A stretch of DNA of 7,415 nt from Bacteroidales bacterium (lineage in GTDB: Bacteria; Bacteroidota; Bacteroidia; Bacteroidales; NBLH01), in assembly GCA_029933755.1 (NCBI GenBank), contig JAOZNO010000165.1:1-7415 (forward strand), given 5' to 3'. Below, in pieces: positions 1-7,317 of the stretch. The position numbers and the translations under genes were made by a program. Each line of letters starts with the position of its first letter. The stretch's first letter is position 1. The notes under the pieces are model-generated. The model searched no databases. It worked only from the letters and a program-made list of their open reading frames with translations, and had not been told where the DNA came from.

Positions 1-1337
1 AAGTCAATTTTTTCCATTCCCATTGCAGCAACACCAGCAGCAGAACCAATAATTAAAATACTACCACCTGTACCTGCTGTGAAAGCTAATAGCTCCCAAA
101 ATGTTCCATCTACTAGGAAATGTGACATATAAGCAGCTTCTGCAGCTGGTAAAGTAGCAATTATTGCAGGATCTGCAATTTCATACATTCCCATAGCACC
201 AGCAACAAGAGGAACATTATCTACAATTGCAGATAAAACACCAATAGCACTATTAATTAGGTAAATATTTCCTAATTCTTCGTCAAGAAAACCTGCCAAT
301 AGGTCTAAGTGACCAGCAGATTGTAAACTGGCAACAGCTGAAAGAATACCTAAAAAGAATAATACAGTTGGCACATCAACTTTCGATAAAATAGCTACTA
401 CAGAGCGTTTTCTTTGATCTTCGGCAGATTTTCCACGTGCCATCACCTCTGTAACCATCCATAAAACACTTAAACCAAGTAGCATACCCATATATGGAGG
501 CAGATGAGTTAAGGTTTTAAATACCGGTACAAACAACAGAGCAGAAACACCTAAGATTAAAATAAATAATCTTTCTTTGGGGCTTGTAAAATCGTTTTGC
601 CCATTATTATCTGATACCGGACGTTCAACATCTCCTTTCATGGTAAATGATAATAAAAAAACTGGAATAATCATAGTTACTAAACTTGGAAAAACTACCA
701 TAGCAATAATGTTCGCTGCTGTAACCTGTCCACCAATCCAAAGCATAATAGTTGTAACATCACCAATTGGTGACCATGCACCACCAGCATTTGCAGCTAA
801 AACAACCATACTTGCATAAAACCAGCGGGTTTGTTTATCGGCAATTAATTTTCTTATTAATGCAACTAAAACAATAGTGGTTGTTAAATTATCAAGTGCT
901 GCTGACATAAAGAATGTCAAAAAGCTAAGTATCCATAGTAATTTAACCTTGTCTGTTGTTTTAATTTTATCTGTAATTACCTTGAACCCTTGATATTGAT
1001 CAACAATTTCAACAATTGTCATGGCACCAAGCAGGAAGAATAAGATTTGAGAAATTTCACCTAGGTGGTGTAAAATTTCTTTGTGTACAATAAAATGCTG
1101 GATGTGTTTTGCAGTTTCAATAGGGTTTGAAAGTGCATTAGCAGGTAAAGTGAGTTTGAATGCTTCCCAGGCACGGCTAAACCCTAAGCCAAGAATATCA
1201 GAGCTTCCCATAATATATACAACCCAGGTTAATGAACCGATCATAAGGGCAGATGCAGTCTTATCTATCTTTAATGGGTGTTCAAGGGCAATTGCAGTAT
1301 AACCCAAAACGAAAATGACGAGCATTAAAATAAACAT
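1..1337 (-). CDS. nhaD: NhaD-type Na+/H+ antiporter, C-terminus cut by window edge
   Basis: Inner-membrane secondary transporter that expels Na+ (often also Li+) in exchange for protons, giving salt and alkali tolerance. The visible 445 codons are mostly hydrophobic segments joined by short loops. Family hallmarks are readable: EHPLKIDKTA near residue 19, HHLGEISQILFFLLGAMTIVE at about 90-110, LDNLTTTIV at 149-157, GGAWSPIGDVTT at 185-196, and in the second half VDNVPL at 372-377 and GTGGSILIIGSAAG at 422-435. LDNLTT and VDNVPL look like the paired motifs of the two inverted repeats of the ion-transporter fold; Asp150, Asp193 and Asp373 are candidate ion-binding residues. The ATG at 1337-1335 is supported by an in-frame TAA at 1349-1347 and by the family-like N-terminus. 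There is no Shine-Dalgarno, only A-rich leader. Related proteins are usually somewhat longer, so a few dozen residues are probably missing past position 1. The gene lies 193 bp downstream of tamB on the same strand and seems to have its own promoter. The family call is firm; ion preference is inferred. Confidence 0.93.
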   Translation of the reverse strand, partial: MFILMLVIFVLGYTAIALEHPLKIDKTASALMIGSLTWVVYIMGSSDILGLGFSRAWEAFKLTLPANALSNPIETAKHIQHFIVHKEILHHLGEISQILFFLLGAMTIVEIVDQYQGFKVITDKIKTTDKVKLLWILSFLTFFMSAALDNLTTTIVLVALIRKLIADKQTRWFYASMVVLAANAGGAWSPIGDVTTIMLWIGGQVTAANIIAMVVFPSLVTMIIPVFLLSFTMKGDVERPVSDNNGQNDFTSPKERLFILILGVSALLFVPVFKTLTHLPPYMGMLLGLSVLWMVTEVMARGKSAEDQRKRSVVAILSKVDVPTVLFFLGILSAVASLQSAGHLDLLAGFLDEELGNIYLINSAIGVLSAIVDNVPLVAGAMGMYEIADPAIIATLPAAEAAYMSHFLVDGTFWELLAFTAGTGGSILIIGSAAGVAAMGMEKID

Positions 1338-1390
1338 AATTTTCTTTTATTTAATTGATTAATAATAAGTTGAATTTTTTTAAAGATGTG

Positions 1391-1423
1391 CAAATATAGA
1401 TAGCTTCATTTAATAAATGAAAA
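1391..1423 (-). promoter_or_regulatory. Candidate nhaD promoter (Bacteroidota -33/-7 type)
   Basis: Read on the minus strand, TATATTTG at 1398-1391 matches the Bacteroidota -7 consensus TAnnTTTG exactly. A TTTTC at 1423-1419 sits 20 bases upstream, where the TTTG-like -33 element is expected, with one mismatch. Transcription would begin near 1384 and leave an AT-rich leader of about 47 bases before the nhaD ATG. The rest of the 193-bp tamB-nhaD gap shows no gene and no clear hairpin-plus-U terminator, so readthrough from tamB into nhaD is also possible. Called from consensus match only. Confidence 0.5.
1405..1421. promoter_or_regulatory. 17-bp perfect palindrome in the nhaD promoter spacer, possible operator
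   Basis: TTCATTTA, one central base, then TAAATGAA: two 8-base arms that are exact reverse complements. It fills the space between the proposed -33 and -7 elements and overlaps the -33 by three bases, a typical place for a repressor or activator site. Both arms are AT-rich in an AT-rich gap, which raises the odds of chance. The binding protein, if any, is unknown. Confidence 0.35.
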
Positions 1424-1530
1424 TTATTTATCCTAATTTCTTATATTTTCCAACATAAAATTGTGATGTGCTGATATTATGATGCTTAGGGAGATAATAT
1501 GTTCAATAAATAATTTAGACTTGTGGCGTT

Positions 1531-4500
1531 TTATTCTGTAGTGGGATTTGCGTCGGGTTCTTTTCTTTCAATATCAGTATTGCTATCTTTATTTTTTTTC
1601 TTTTCTTCTCTTCTTTTCTTAAAAGTAACAGAATGCCAAATACTCGTAAATAATTCTCCAAATGTATTAAATTCCTTTCGGTAAAGTATACCTACTCCTT
1701 GTGTGTAAAGTGTTTGGTCGTTGGCAAATTCAGATCTTTTATTTGTTTCGTTAAATACTTTAGCTTTAAGCGAACCTTTTTTATTAAGTTTTACTTCAAT
1801 TTCAACATCACCAACTATTTTATTTGCCGAATTTTGTTCAGATTGACTTGTTTCACTTACACCACCAACACCAACATTGGTATTAAAACTTACCCTATTA
1901 TTAAACAACTGCGTTGATAAAGCAACCTCTACTTCATCACTGGTTCCGGCATCTCCTTGTGTATAATTTAAACCGATATCAAAATCGTCGCTAAGTTGTG
2001 ATAGCCAATTACTTAATTGGTTCGTAAGCATCTCCATTGCATTGGTACTAAGTATCGCACCACTTGAAACTGATGATTCCAGGCCTGGCAAAGGACGAAA
2101 TCTATTCATTATTAGTAAAGAAAGTATTTGTTTGTTTAATTCATCCTGTGTAAGGTTGTTAATATTTGATGGTATAGGCTCTTTTGCATTTGGAACATCA
2201 AGATCAAACTGAATAATAGGGTTAGTAAGTCCTCCTTTCATTATTAAATTACAATATACATCGGTACGAACATCTCTATATTCTGGATCCACCATTAAGT
2301 CATAAACCGGTACTTTATTAATTTTATAAACAGCAGCCATATTCATCTCTGCGTTATAAGGATCACCGTACCACCTAATTGTACTTCCTTTGTCCAGAAG
2401 AAACCTTTTATTAACCAGATTTTGCAGTGTAAATAAATAATCGCCTTTATAAACTGTAAACAAACCAAAAATAAAAATATCACCTGATTTATCAACTTTA
2501 ATGTTTAAGTTTCCTGTTCCCTGTGTTTTTATAATATCGCCAACGGTCTCATCCATAACTATTTGCATAATTGCATCAGATGTAACTGCCAGATCGAAAT
2601 TAATATTCATTCCGCTTAAATCAACCTGGTTTAATAAAGCTTCTTCATTTTTTGTTGTATCCAGAGTTTTAAATGTGATAAATTCATTCTGGCTAACTTC
2701 ACTACTCGTTGTTAAAGGAAGAAAGAATTTGGTTCCCTTGCCTGTTTTAAGTTTAATATCAATATTAAGGTCGTCAATGCCACCAGTAAGCTTTATTCCT
2801 CCACTGGCAAAAACAGTTCCGTAAAAAAGTGCAGAATCTGTTTGTTTTGTATTTAAAAATAGAAAGTTATGAGCGTCAAAAGCTATATCAAGCTTAACAT
2901 CTTCAAAATTCTTATGTGAAATATCTCCGCTTACCCATGCAAAACTATTTCTCCCGGCATTTAGCTTCATTTTTTTAAACCTAATATTACCTCTTTCAAT
3001 AAATAAGCTGTCGGTAAAACTATAATAGGTTTGGGTGTAATTCGCTTTAAAACCAGCTCTCACAAATTTTAGTCCGGCCTTAATGTCCGGCTTTTTAGAG
3101 CTTCCCTGTATCGTTATATCACCGCTTATCTTACCATTAATGTCAGAAAGATATTCATTTACAAATGGTTCAACTATCATAAATGGAAATCGGGTTACAT
3201 CTATTTTAAAATCCAATACATCATCTTTAATTTTGTAGTCTCCTTTTAAAACTAAATTTTTAGTCTTTTTTAGTTGAGTATTGGCCAGTACTGATAATGT
3301 TGAATTGTTGTGATCCCAATCCATATCAAGGAATAATTTGCCTATTTCTTCATCATTTATTTTTAATCCTTTAATCGAGTCTTCAGAGTTTACTTGCAAG
3401 TCTCCTAATACACTTACTATTTGTGTATTACCGGATAACTTCCCGTCTAATTTAACACCTGAGTCGTCAAGTAATAAGTTTAAAATTTTAATATCAAACT
3501 TATTAACATCCAGTTTTAATGTATCTGTTAGTTTGTCAGATAATATTCCTTGTACTAAAAAATGTTCATTATTATTACTTCTGGCATCTATTTCACCTAA
3601 GTCAATAAAATTTGTGTCAATAACTATTTTATTACCCTTTATTACCCATTCGTTTTTATGGATGCTAAAGTTTGAGGGTTTTAATTTAATTTTATATAAA
3701 GGTGATTCATTAATACGGTTTTCTATTCCGGCTACCAGTGAAAAATTACCATTGTAGTTAAGTGTATCAAGAAAACTATTCCACATGAAGTCTAAATACA
3801 CACTATCGTTTTTAATAAAGGTCTGAAGTAAAGAATTGTCCAGACTATTTTCCTCGTTCCAGTATATGTTTTTTGAATTTAAATAAAAACTAAGCTGTTC
3901 ATTTCTATTATCACCATTTAAAATGATTTCAGTTAACTTTGTTCCTTCAATTATCATTTCAGGACTATATGCTTCAAGAGAAAACTTATCTGGTGCAAAA
4001 TTTAGTCTGCCATTTATATGTGTACCAGAATTTATTTTTGTATCTTTTAAAAAAAGATTTATTAGTTTATCAATATTTTTAAGCTTTGCCGTAAATGCCA
4101 TATCTGTTCCATTAGTGCTTGGCTCAAAGATTGAATCATTTTTACATTCTTGTTGTAAACCAGTTGTGTCGGCCACAGATGGCATATATTCGCAAATAAA
4201 TTTATTGATAGATTTATTAATGTTGTTCAGGTTCAGTTTTCCAGACATTTCTATGTCCATAAAATCTGAATTTAATTTGATTATTTTACTCGAGTCTTTA
4301 TTTTGACTTATTGAAACATAAATATTTTCTGATTTTAGTTTATTATTAGAATTTTGAAAGTCATGAACTTTACATGCTAGTTTTCCTGTAATTTGATTAG
4401 GATCAGTGCCTTGTATGTTTCCGGTAAGTTGAATGGAGGAACTAAAAGCTGAATCTTCAAGTAAATTTAGTTTGTATGGTATAAATCTTTTAAGATCTGC

Positions 4501-6051
4501 AATAAACCTGATATTGGGAATGGAATCTTTTGTAATATAACTTCCGGCTAGTGTTAGTTTTATATTTTCATCGTTTATTTTGATGTTTCCACGATAGCTA
4601 TTTGGATTTAAAATGACATTAAAATGTAAAGAATCATAATTATAATTGTTTAATTCTAAGTTAGAAACCAATCCTCTTGACCACCCATCAATATCTCCCG
4701 CGTTCAAAATGTTTATATCTAAGGTATCAATAATGTCAAATTTTCCAACATCTTTGTTTTTAATTATATTTCCAATAAGGAGTTCTTTGCCAATTAAGCT
4801 TCCCTTAATATTGTAGGTAGATATTTCTGTATTTTCCAGAATTTGTATATCTGCAATTATATTTCCAAGATTAGTTATTAAATTTCCTTTTAATTCAATG
4901 TCCTGTAAGCTACCTTTTAATTGGCCACTATAATATATTTTGCCAATATGTTTTAAGTTTTCAGGTATTTCAATTGCTTTTTTACTTGTGTCAGCCGGAT
5001 CTCTAATACTATTTATATCAGCAATTGATGTAGTTAATGAGTCAAGAAAAATATTATATGTTAAATTGTCAAAAGCTGCTAAACCATTTAGTTTAAAATT
5101 AGTTTTCAGGTGTGTACCTTTTCCGTATCTTATATCTAGTTTTTTTGCATTTAATTTGTCAACGGTACCTTTTAAATCTGCAAAAATATTTAGCTTTTGA
5201 TTATAACCTTTAAGTATTGGAACAAAGTAGCTTATATCCTTTAAATTTAGAATTGTTGAGTCTGCTATCTGGACATTCATATTTACATCTTCCAGAAAAT
5301 TTCCAAAAGCATCAAAGTCACTATAAGTAAATTTAAGCTTTTTAAAATATAACTTACTGTTATCTGTAATTATGGTAAACCTGTTCAGGTCAATTCTTTT
5401 ATCATCAACAAATGCATTTGATTGAAGTTTTTCAATATTTAGTCCACTTTTATCTTTTATACTCATGGAGTCAATATCAATCATTATTGAGCTTCCGGCA
5501 ATAAATAGATTTTTTGCGTATAAGCTTACGTTGCTGAAATCTAAATCGTTAAAGTTGATGCCGTAATCAGCCTCAATTGAATCCGGAACAAAAAATGAAA
5601 AAGAAGAGTTACTAAGCTCTATTTTCTTACAATTAATTTTCCAGTCAGATTCACTGGTTGTGGTATCTGTTTGTTCAGAACTTAGTTGATCAATAATAAA
5701 CTGAAAATTTGAAACTCCTGATGAATCAGAATAAATATGTGATACAAATTGATCAAGTTTTATTTTATCAAGAGAAATCAATTCTTTTTCTAATCTGATT
5801 TTATCGAAATTTATAGCTAGTTCATTAAAATATAGGAGTGTGTCTTGTTGTTGATCTTCAATGTAGAACTGTTCAAATATAAAATGGTCAAAAACAGAAA
5901 TGTCAATTCCACCTAAAGAAACTTTAGTATTTATTTTTTCTGATACATAAGAACTTATTTTCGTTGATAACCAGACTTGAACAGCTGGTCTTCTGAAAAT
6001 AAAATAACTCAAAGCAGGTAAACCTACTACAATAATCAGAGTAATAGTCAA
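1531..6051 (-). CDS. tamB: TamB / AsmA-family translocation and assembly module protein
   Basis: Large envelope protein anchored in the inner membrane by one N-terminal helix (about residues 2-19, followed by Arg-Arg), with the rest predicted in the periplasm. The family forms a long beta-groove bridging the two membranes; it was described as the partner of TamA in outer-membrane protein assembly and is also implicated in phospholipid transport. Early residues 49-100 (FEQFYIEDQQQDTLLY and around) resemble the AsmA-like start of Bacteroidota TamB proteins. The middle consists of repetitive beta-strand units of the form 'LxLxGxI'. The C-terminal TamB domain (DUF490, about residues 1090-1480) is clear: GSTIRWYGDP at 1222-1231, followed by a transmembrane-strand-like end (VEVALSTQLFNNRVSF, VGILYRKEF). 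A Lys/Glu-rich tail ends the protein. At 1506 residues it is longer than the roughly 1260 of E. coli TamB, as is common in Bacteroidota. No TamA/TamL gene is next to it. The start shown is a TTG; the true start may lie up to 11 codons upstream. Family call firm; cargo unknown. Confidence 0.92.
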   Translation of the reverse strand: MTITLIIVVGLPALSYFIFRRPAVQVWLSTKISSYVSEKINTKVSLGGIDISVFDHFIFEQFYIEDQQQDTLLYFNELAINFDKIRLEKELISLDKIKLDQFVSHIYSDSSGVSNFQFIIDQLSSEQTDTTTSESDWKINCKKIELSNSSFSFFVPDSIEADYGINFNDLDFSNVSLYAKNLFIAGSSIMIDIDSMSIKDKSGLNIEKLQSNAFVDDKRIDLNRFTIITDNSKLYFKKLKFTYSDFDAFGNFLEDVNMNVQIADSTILNLKDISYFVPILKGYNQKLNIFADLKGTVDKLNAKKLDIRYGKGTHLKTNFKLNGLAAFDNLTYNIFLDSLTTSIADINSIRDPADTSKKAIEIPENLKHIGKIYYSGQLKGSLQDIELKGNLITNLGNIIADIQILENTEISTYNIKGSLIGKELLIGNIIKNKDVGKFDIIDTLDINILNAGDIDGWSRGLVSNLELNNYNYDSLHFNVILNPNSYRGNIKINDENIKLTLAGSYITKDSIPNIRFIADLKRFIPYKLNLLEDSAFSSSIQLTGNIQGTDPNQITGKLACKVHDFQNSNNKLKSENIYVSISQNKDSSKIIKLNSDFMDIEMSGKLNLNNINKSINKFICEYMPSVADTTGLQQECKNDSIFEPSTNGTDMAFTAKLKNIDKLINLFLKDTKINSGTHINGRLNFAPDKFSLEAYSPEMIIEGTKLTEIILNGDNRNEQLSFYLNSKNIYWNEENSLDNSLLQTFIKNDSVYLDFMWNSFLDTLNYNGNFSLVAGIENRINESPLYKIKLKPSNFSIHKNEWVIKGNKIVIDTNFIDLGEIDARSNNNEHFLVQGILSDKLTDTLKLDVNKFDIKILNLLLDDSGVKLDGKLSGNTQIVSVLGDLQVNSEDSIKGLKINDEEIGKLFLDMDWDHNNSTLSVLANTQLKKTKNLVLKGDYKIKDDVLDFKIDVTRFPFMIVEPFVNEYLSDINGKISGDITIQGSSKKPDIKAGLKFVRAGFKANYTQTYYSFTDSLFIERGNIRFKKMKLNAGRNSFAWVSGDISHKNFEDVKLDIAFDAHNFLFLNTKQTDSALFYGTVFASGGIKLTGGIDDLNIDIKLKTGKGTKFFLPLTTSSEVSQNEFITFKTLDTTKNEEALLNQVDLSGMNINFDLAVTSDAIMQIVMDETVGDIIKTQGTGNLNIKVDKSGDIFIFGLFTVYKGDYLFTLQNLVNKRFLLDKGSTIRWYGDPYNAEMNMAAVYKINKVPVYDLMVDPEYRDVRTDVYCNLIMKGGLTNPIIQFDLDVPNAKEPIPSNINNLTQDELNKQILSLLIMNRFRPLPGLESSVSSGAILSTNAMEMLTNQLSNWLSQLSDDFDIGLNYTQGDAGTSDEVEVALSTQLFNNRVSFNTNVGVGGVSETSQSEQNSANKIVGDVEIEVKLNKKGSLKAKVFNETNKRSEFANDQTLYTQGVGILYRKEFNTFGELFTSIWHSVTFKKRREEKKKNKDSNTDIERKEPDANPTTE
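1592..1620 (-). repeat. 29-base homopurine tract with an A8 run in the tamB 3' end
   Basis: The coding strand is uninterrupted purine here, encoding the tail KKRREEKKK, and includes eight consecutive A (1599-1592). A one-base slip to the -1 frame in the A8 would meet TAA at once and remove the last 20 residues; a +1 slip would read past the normal stop into a few extra codons. Whether slippage happens cannot be told from the sequence. Confidence 0.5.
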
Positions 6052-6084
6052 TATTTTAATCCATCTTTTTATAGCTGTAGGAGT
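6052..6084 (-). other. Open in-frame 11-codon extension upstream of the tamB TTG
   Basis: The tamB frame stays open upstream of the TTG at 6051-6049 to a TAA at 6087-6085. The 11 codons read TPTAIKRWIKI. The basic IKRWIK stretch directly before a hydrophobic helix is what one expects at the start of a membrane-anchored TamB. No ATG, GTG or TTG lies in it; only ATA (6072-6070, just before KRWIK; also 6054-6052) and ATT (6060-6058) could serve. Either the TTG is the real start and the basic residues are untranslated, or a rare start codon is used, or a base is wrong. Confidence 0.45.
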
Positions 6085-6090
6085 TTAGTT

Positions 6091-6098
6091 TATTTTTG
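6091..6098 (+). promoter_or_regulatory. Second candidate tsaD -7 box
   Basis: TATTTTTG matches TAnnTTTG on the plus strand. A run of five T at 6066-6070 lies 20 bases upstream but is a poor -33 match. It is about 195 bases from tsaD, farther than the box at 6147, so it is the weaker candidate. Confidence 0.2.
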
Positions 6099-6146
6099 TA
6101 CTAAATTATTAATTAAAAAACATGGTATTTTCTTGTAAAGACTATT

Positions 6147-6154
6147 TAATTTTG
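6147..6154 (+). promoter_or_regulatory. Candidate tsaD -7 promoter box
   Basis: TAATTTTG matches the Bacteroidota -7 consensus TAnnTTTG exactly. The -33 element is not obvious: the nearest TTG (6133-6135) is too close, and only T-rich sequence (6128-6131) lies nearer the right distance. Transcription would begin near 6161 and leave a leader of about 130 bases before tsaD. It lies only 11 bases from the minus-strand tamB -7 box. Confidence 0.33.
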
Positions 6155-6165
6155 CAATCAAAACT

Positions 6166-6196
6166 CAAAGATATATTTTTATCATAAATATAAAAA
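6166..6196 (-). promoter_or_regulatory. Candidate tamB promoter
   Basis: On the minus strand TATCTTTG (6173-6166) matches TAnnTTTG exactly. A T-run at 6196-6192 sits 18 bases upstream as a weak -33 element. Transcription would begin near 6159, giving a leader of about 90-110 bases before tamB depending on the start codon used. Confidence 0.38.
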
Positions 6197-6211
6197 GCTG
6201 ATTATACCAAT

Positions 6212-6227
6212 AATTGATAAATTGATG
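6212..6227 (+). repeat. Two tandem copies of an AATTGATR octamer in the tsaD leader
   Basis: AATTGATA is followed directly by AATTGATG. It lies about 65 bases before tsaD, inside the transcript predicted from either upstream promoter. It is short and AT-rich, so chance is a sufficient explanation. Confidence 0.3.
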
Positions 6228-6292
6228 TAACAAGTTTCGGTTTTTTTGGATGATTCCATCTGACAAGTTGAAATAATTAAAATAATAAATGG

Positions 6293-7315
6293 ATGAACAA
6301 AATAATATTAGGTATTGAATCATCATGTGATGATACCTCAGCTGCAATTATAAAAGATGGTTATTTGCTTTCAAATATTATTGCAAATCAAGAAGTGCAT
6401 AAAGCTTATGGTGGGGTTGTTCCTGAACTAGCCTCACGTGCCCATCAACAAAATATTGTACCGGTTGTTGATCAGGCAATAAAAACAGCAGGAGTTAATA
6501 AAGAAGAAATTACAGGTATTGCCTTTACCCGGGGCCCCGGACTGTTAGGCTCGTTGCTTGTAGGAAATGCATTTGCTAAAGGTTTTGCTCTGGTTAATGA
6601 AATTCCACTAATAGAAGTAAATCACCTTCAAGCGCATGTTCTGGCACATTTTATTAAGGAAAAAGATAAAGAGAACAAGCATCCCAAATTTCCTTTTTTA
6701 TGTTTACTGGTTTCGGGTGGACATACGCAAATAATTAAGGTAAATGATTATTTTGATATGGAAATAATTGGACAGACAATTGATGATGCTGCAGGTGAAG
6801 CTTTTGATAAATGTGCAAAAACGATAGGTTTACCATATCCGGGTGGACCACTTATTGATAAATACGCTAAAGAGGGTAATGCACAAGCTTTTACTTTTAC
6901 CAGACCTAAAGTTAAAAATTTAGATTACAGTTTTAGTGGTCTAAAAACAGCATTTTTATACTTTATAAGAGATCGTGTTAAAGAAAATCCTGAATTTGTT
7001 AAAGAAAACAGGGATGATTTATGTGCTTCAATTCAATTTACAATTATTGACATCTTGCTAAAAAAACTAAAATTAGCAATAAAAGATACCGGAATAAGAG
7101 AAATTGCTGTAGCCGGGGGAGTTTCTGCAAATAGTGGTTTGCGAAATACGCTTTTTGAATTGGGTGAAAAACAGAATTTAAATGTGTATTTTCCTGAATT
7201 TAAATTTACTACTGATAATGCAGCAATGATTGCTATAACAGGATATCATAAGTTTTTAAAAGGAGAATTTGTTGGACAGGATATTACGCCTTTGGCCAGA
7301 ATGCCTATTGAATAA
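6293..7315 (+). CDS. tsaD: tRNA N6-adenosine threonylcarbamoyltransferase, TsaD
   Basis: Catalytic subunit of the bacterial t6A machinery in the cytoplasm: it transfers the threonylcarbamoyl group from threonylcarbamoyl-AMP (made by TsaC/TsaB-type enzymes) to A37 of tRNAs that read ANN codons, working with TsaB and TsaE. Its 340 residues match the usual length. It has the ASKHA fold signatures: ILGIESSCDDTSAA at 5-18, TRGPG at 79-83, HLQAH with metal ligands His111 and His115, VSGGHTQI at 140-147, DDAAGEAFDK at 164-173, SFSGLKTA at 213-220, AGGVSANSGLR at 274-284, and DNAAM with metal ligand Asp308. No key residue is missing. The ATG at 6293 is preceded by an in-frame TAA at 6278-6280. An overlapping out-of-frame ATG at 6289 opens only nine codons. 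There is no Shine-Dalgarno, as is normal for the phylum. It is transcribed away from tamB; tsaB and tsaE are not in the window. Almost certainly essential, by family knowledge. Confidence 0.97.
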   Translation: MNKIILGIESSCDDTSAAIIKDGYLLSNIIANQEVHKAYGGVVPELASRAHQQNIVPVVDQAIKTAGVNKEEITGIAFTRGPGLLGSLLVGNAFAKGFALVNEIPLIEVNHLQAHVLAHFIKEKDKENKHPKFPFLCLLVSGGHTQIIKVNDYFDMEIIGQTIDDAAGEAFDKCAKTIGLPYPGGPLIDKYAKEGNAQAFTFTRPKVKNLDYSFSGLKTAFLYFIRDRVKENPEFVKENRDDLCASIQFTIIDILLKKLKLAIKDTGIREIAVAGGVSANSGLRNTLFELGEKQNLNVYFPEFKFTTDNAAMIAITGYHKFLKGEFVGQDITPLARMPIE

Positions 7316-7317
7316 TT

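Noticed and set aside
1338..1390. Na+-responsive riboswitch in the nhaD leader
   Set aside because: The predicted leader is only about 47 bases, almost all A and T, with no stable stem; there is no room for a known ion-sensing fold.
1438..1530. Rho-independent terminator after tamB
   Set aside because: No GC-bearing hairpin followed by a U-run was found on the minus strand after the tamB stop.
3338..3757. 139-codon plus-strand ORF inside tamB
   Set aside because: It lies wholly antisense to a well-supported long gene; its Ser/Leu/Phe/Ile-rich composition is what the complement of an Asp/Asn/Lys-rich gene gives. The other plus-strand ORFs within tamB and nhaD are rejected for the same reason.
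4144..4194. Possible disulfide between Cys620 and Cys636 of TamB
   Set aside because: Two cysteines 16 residues apart in a periplasmic protein are suggestive, but nothing in the sequence shows they pair or are conserved.
6236..6250. T7 run in the tsaD leader as a terminator or attenuator
   Set aside because: No upstream stem pairs in front of the T-run, so it is only a low-complexity stretch.
6165..6347. 60-codon minus-strand ORF across the tsaD start and leader
   Set aside because: It overlaps the clear start of tsaD in antisense, is rich in AT-driven residues (Tyr, Asn, Ile, Phe) and resembles no known family.
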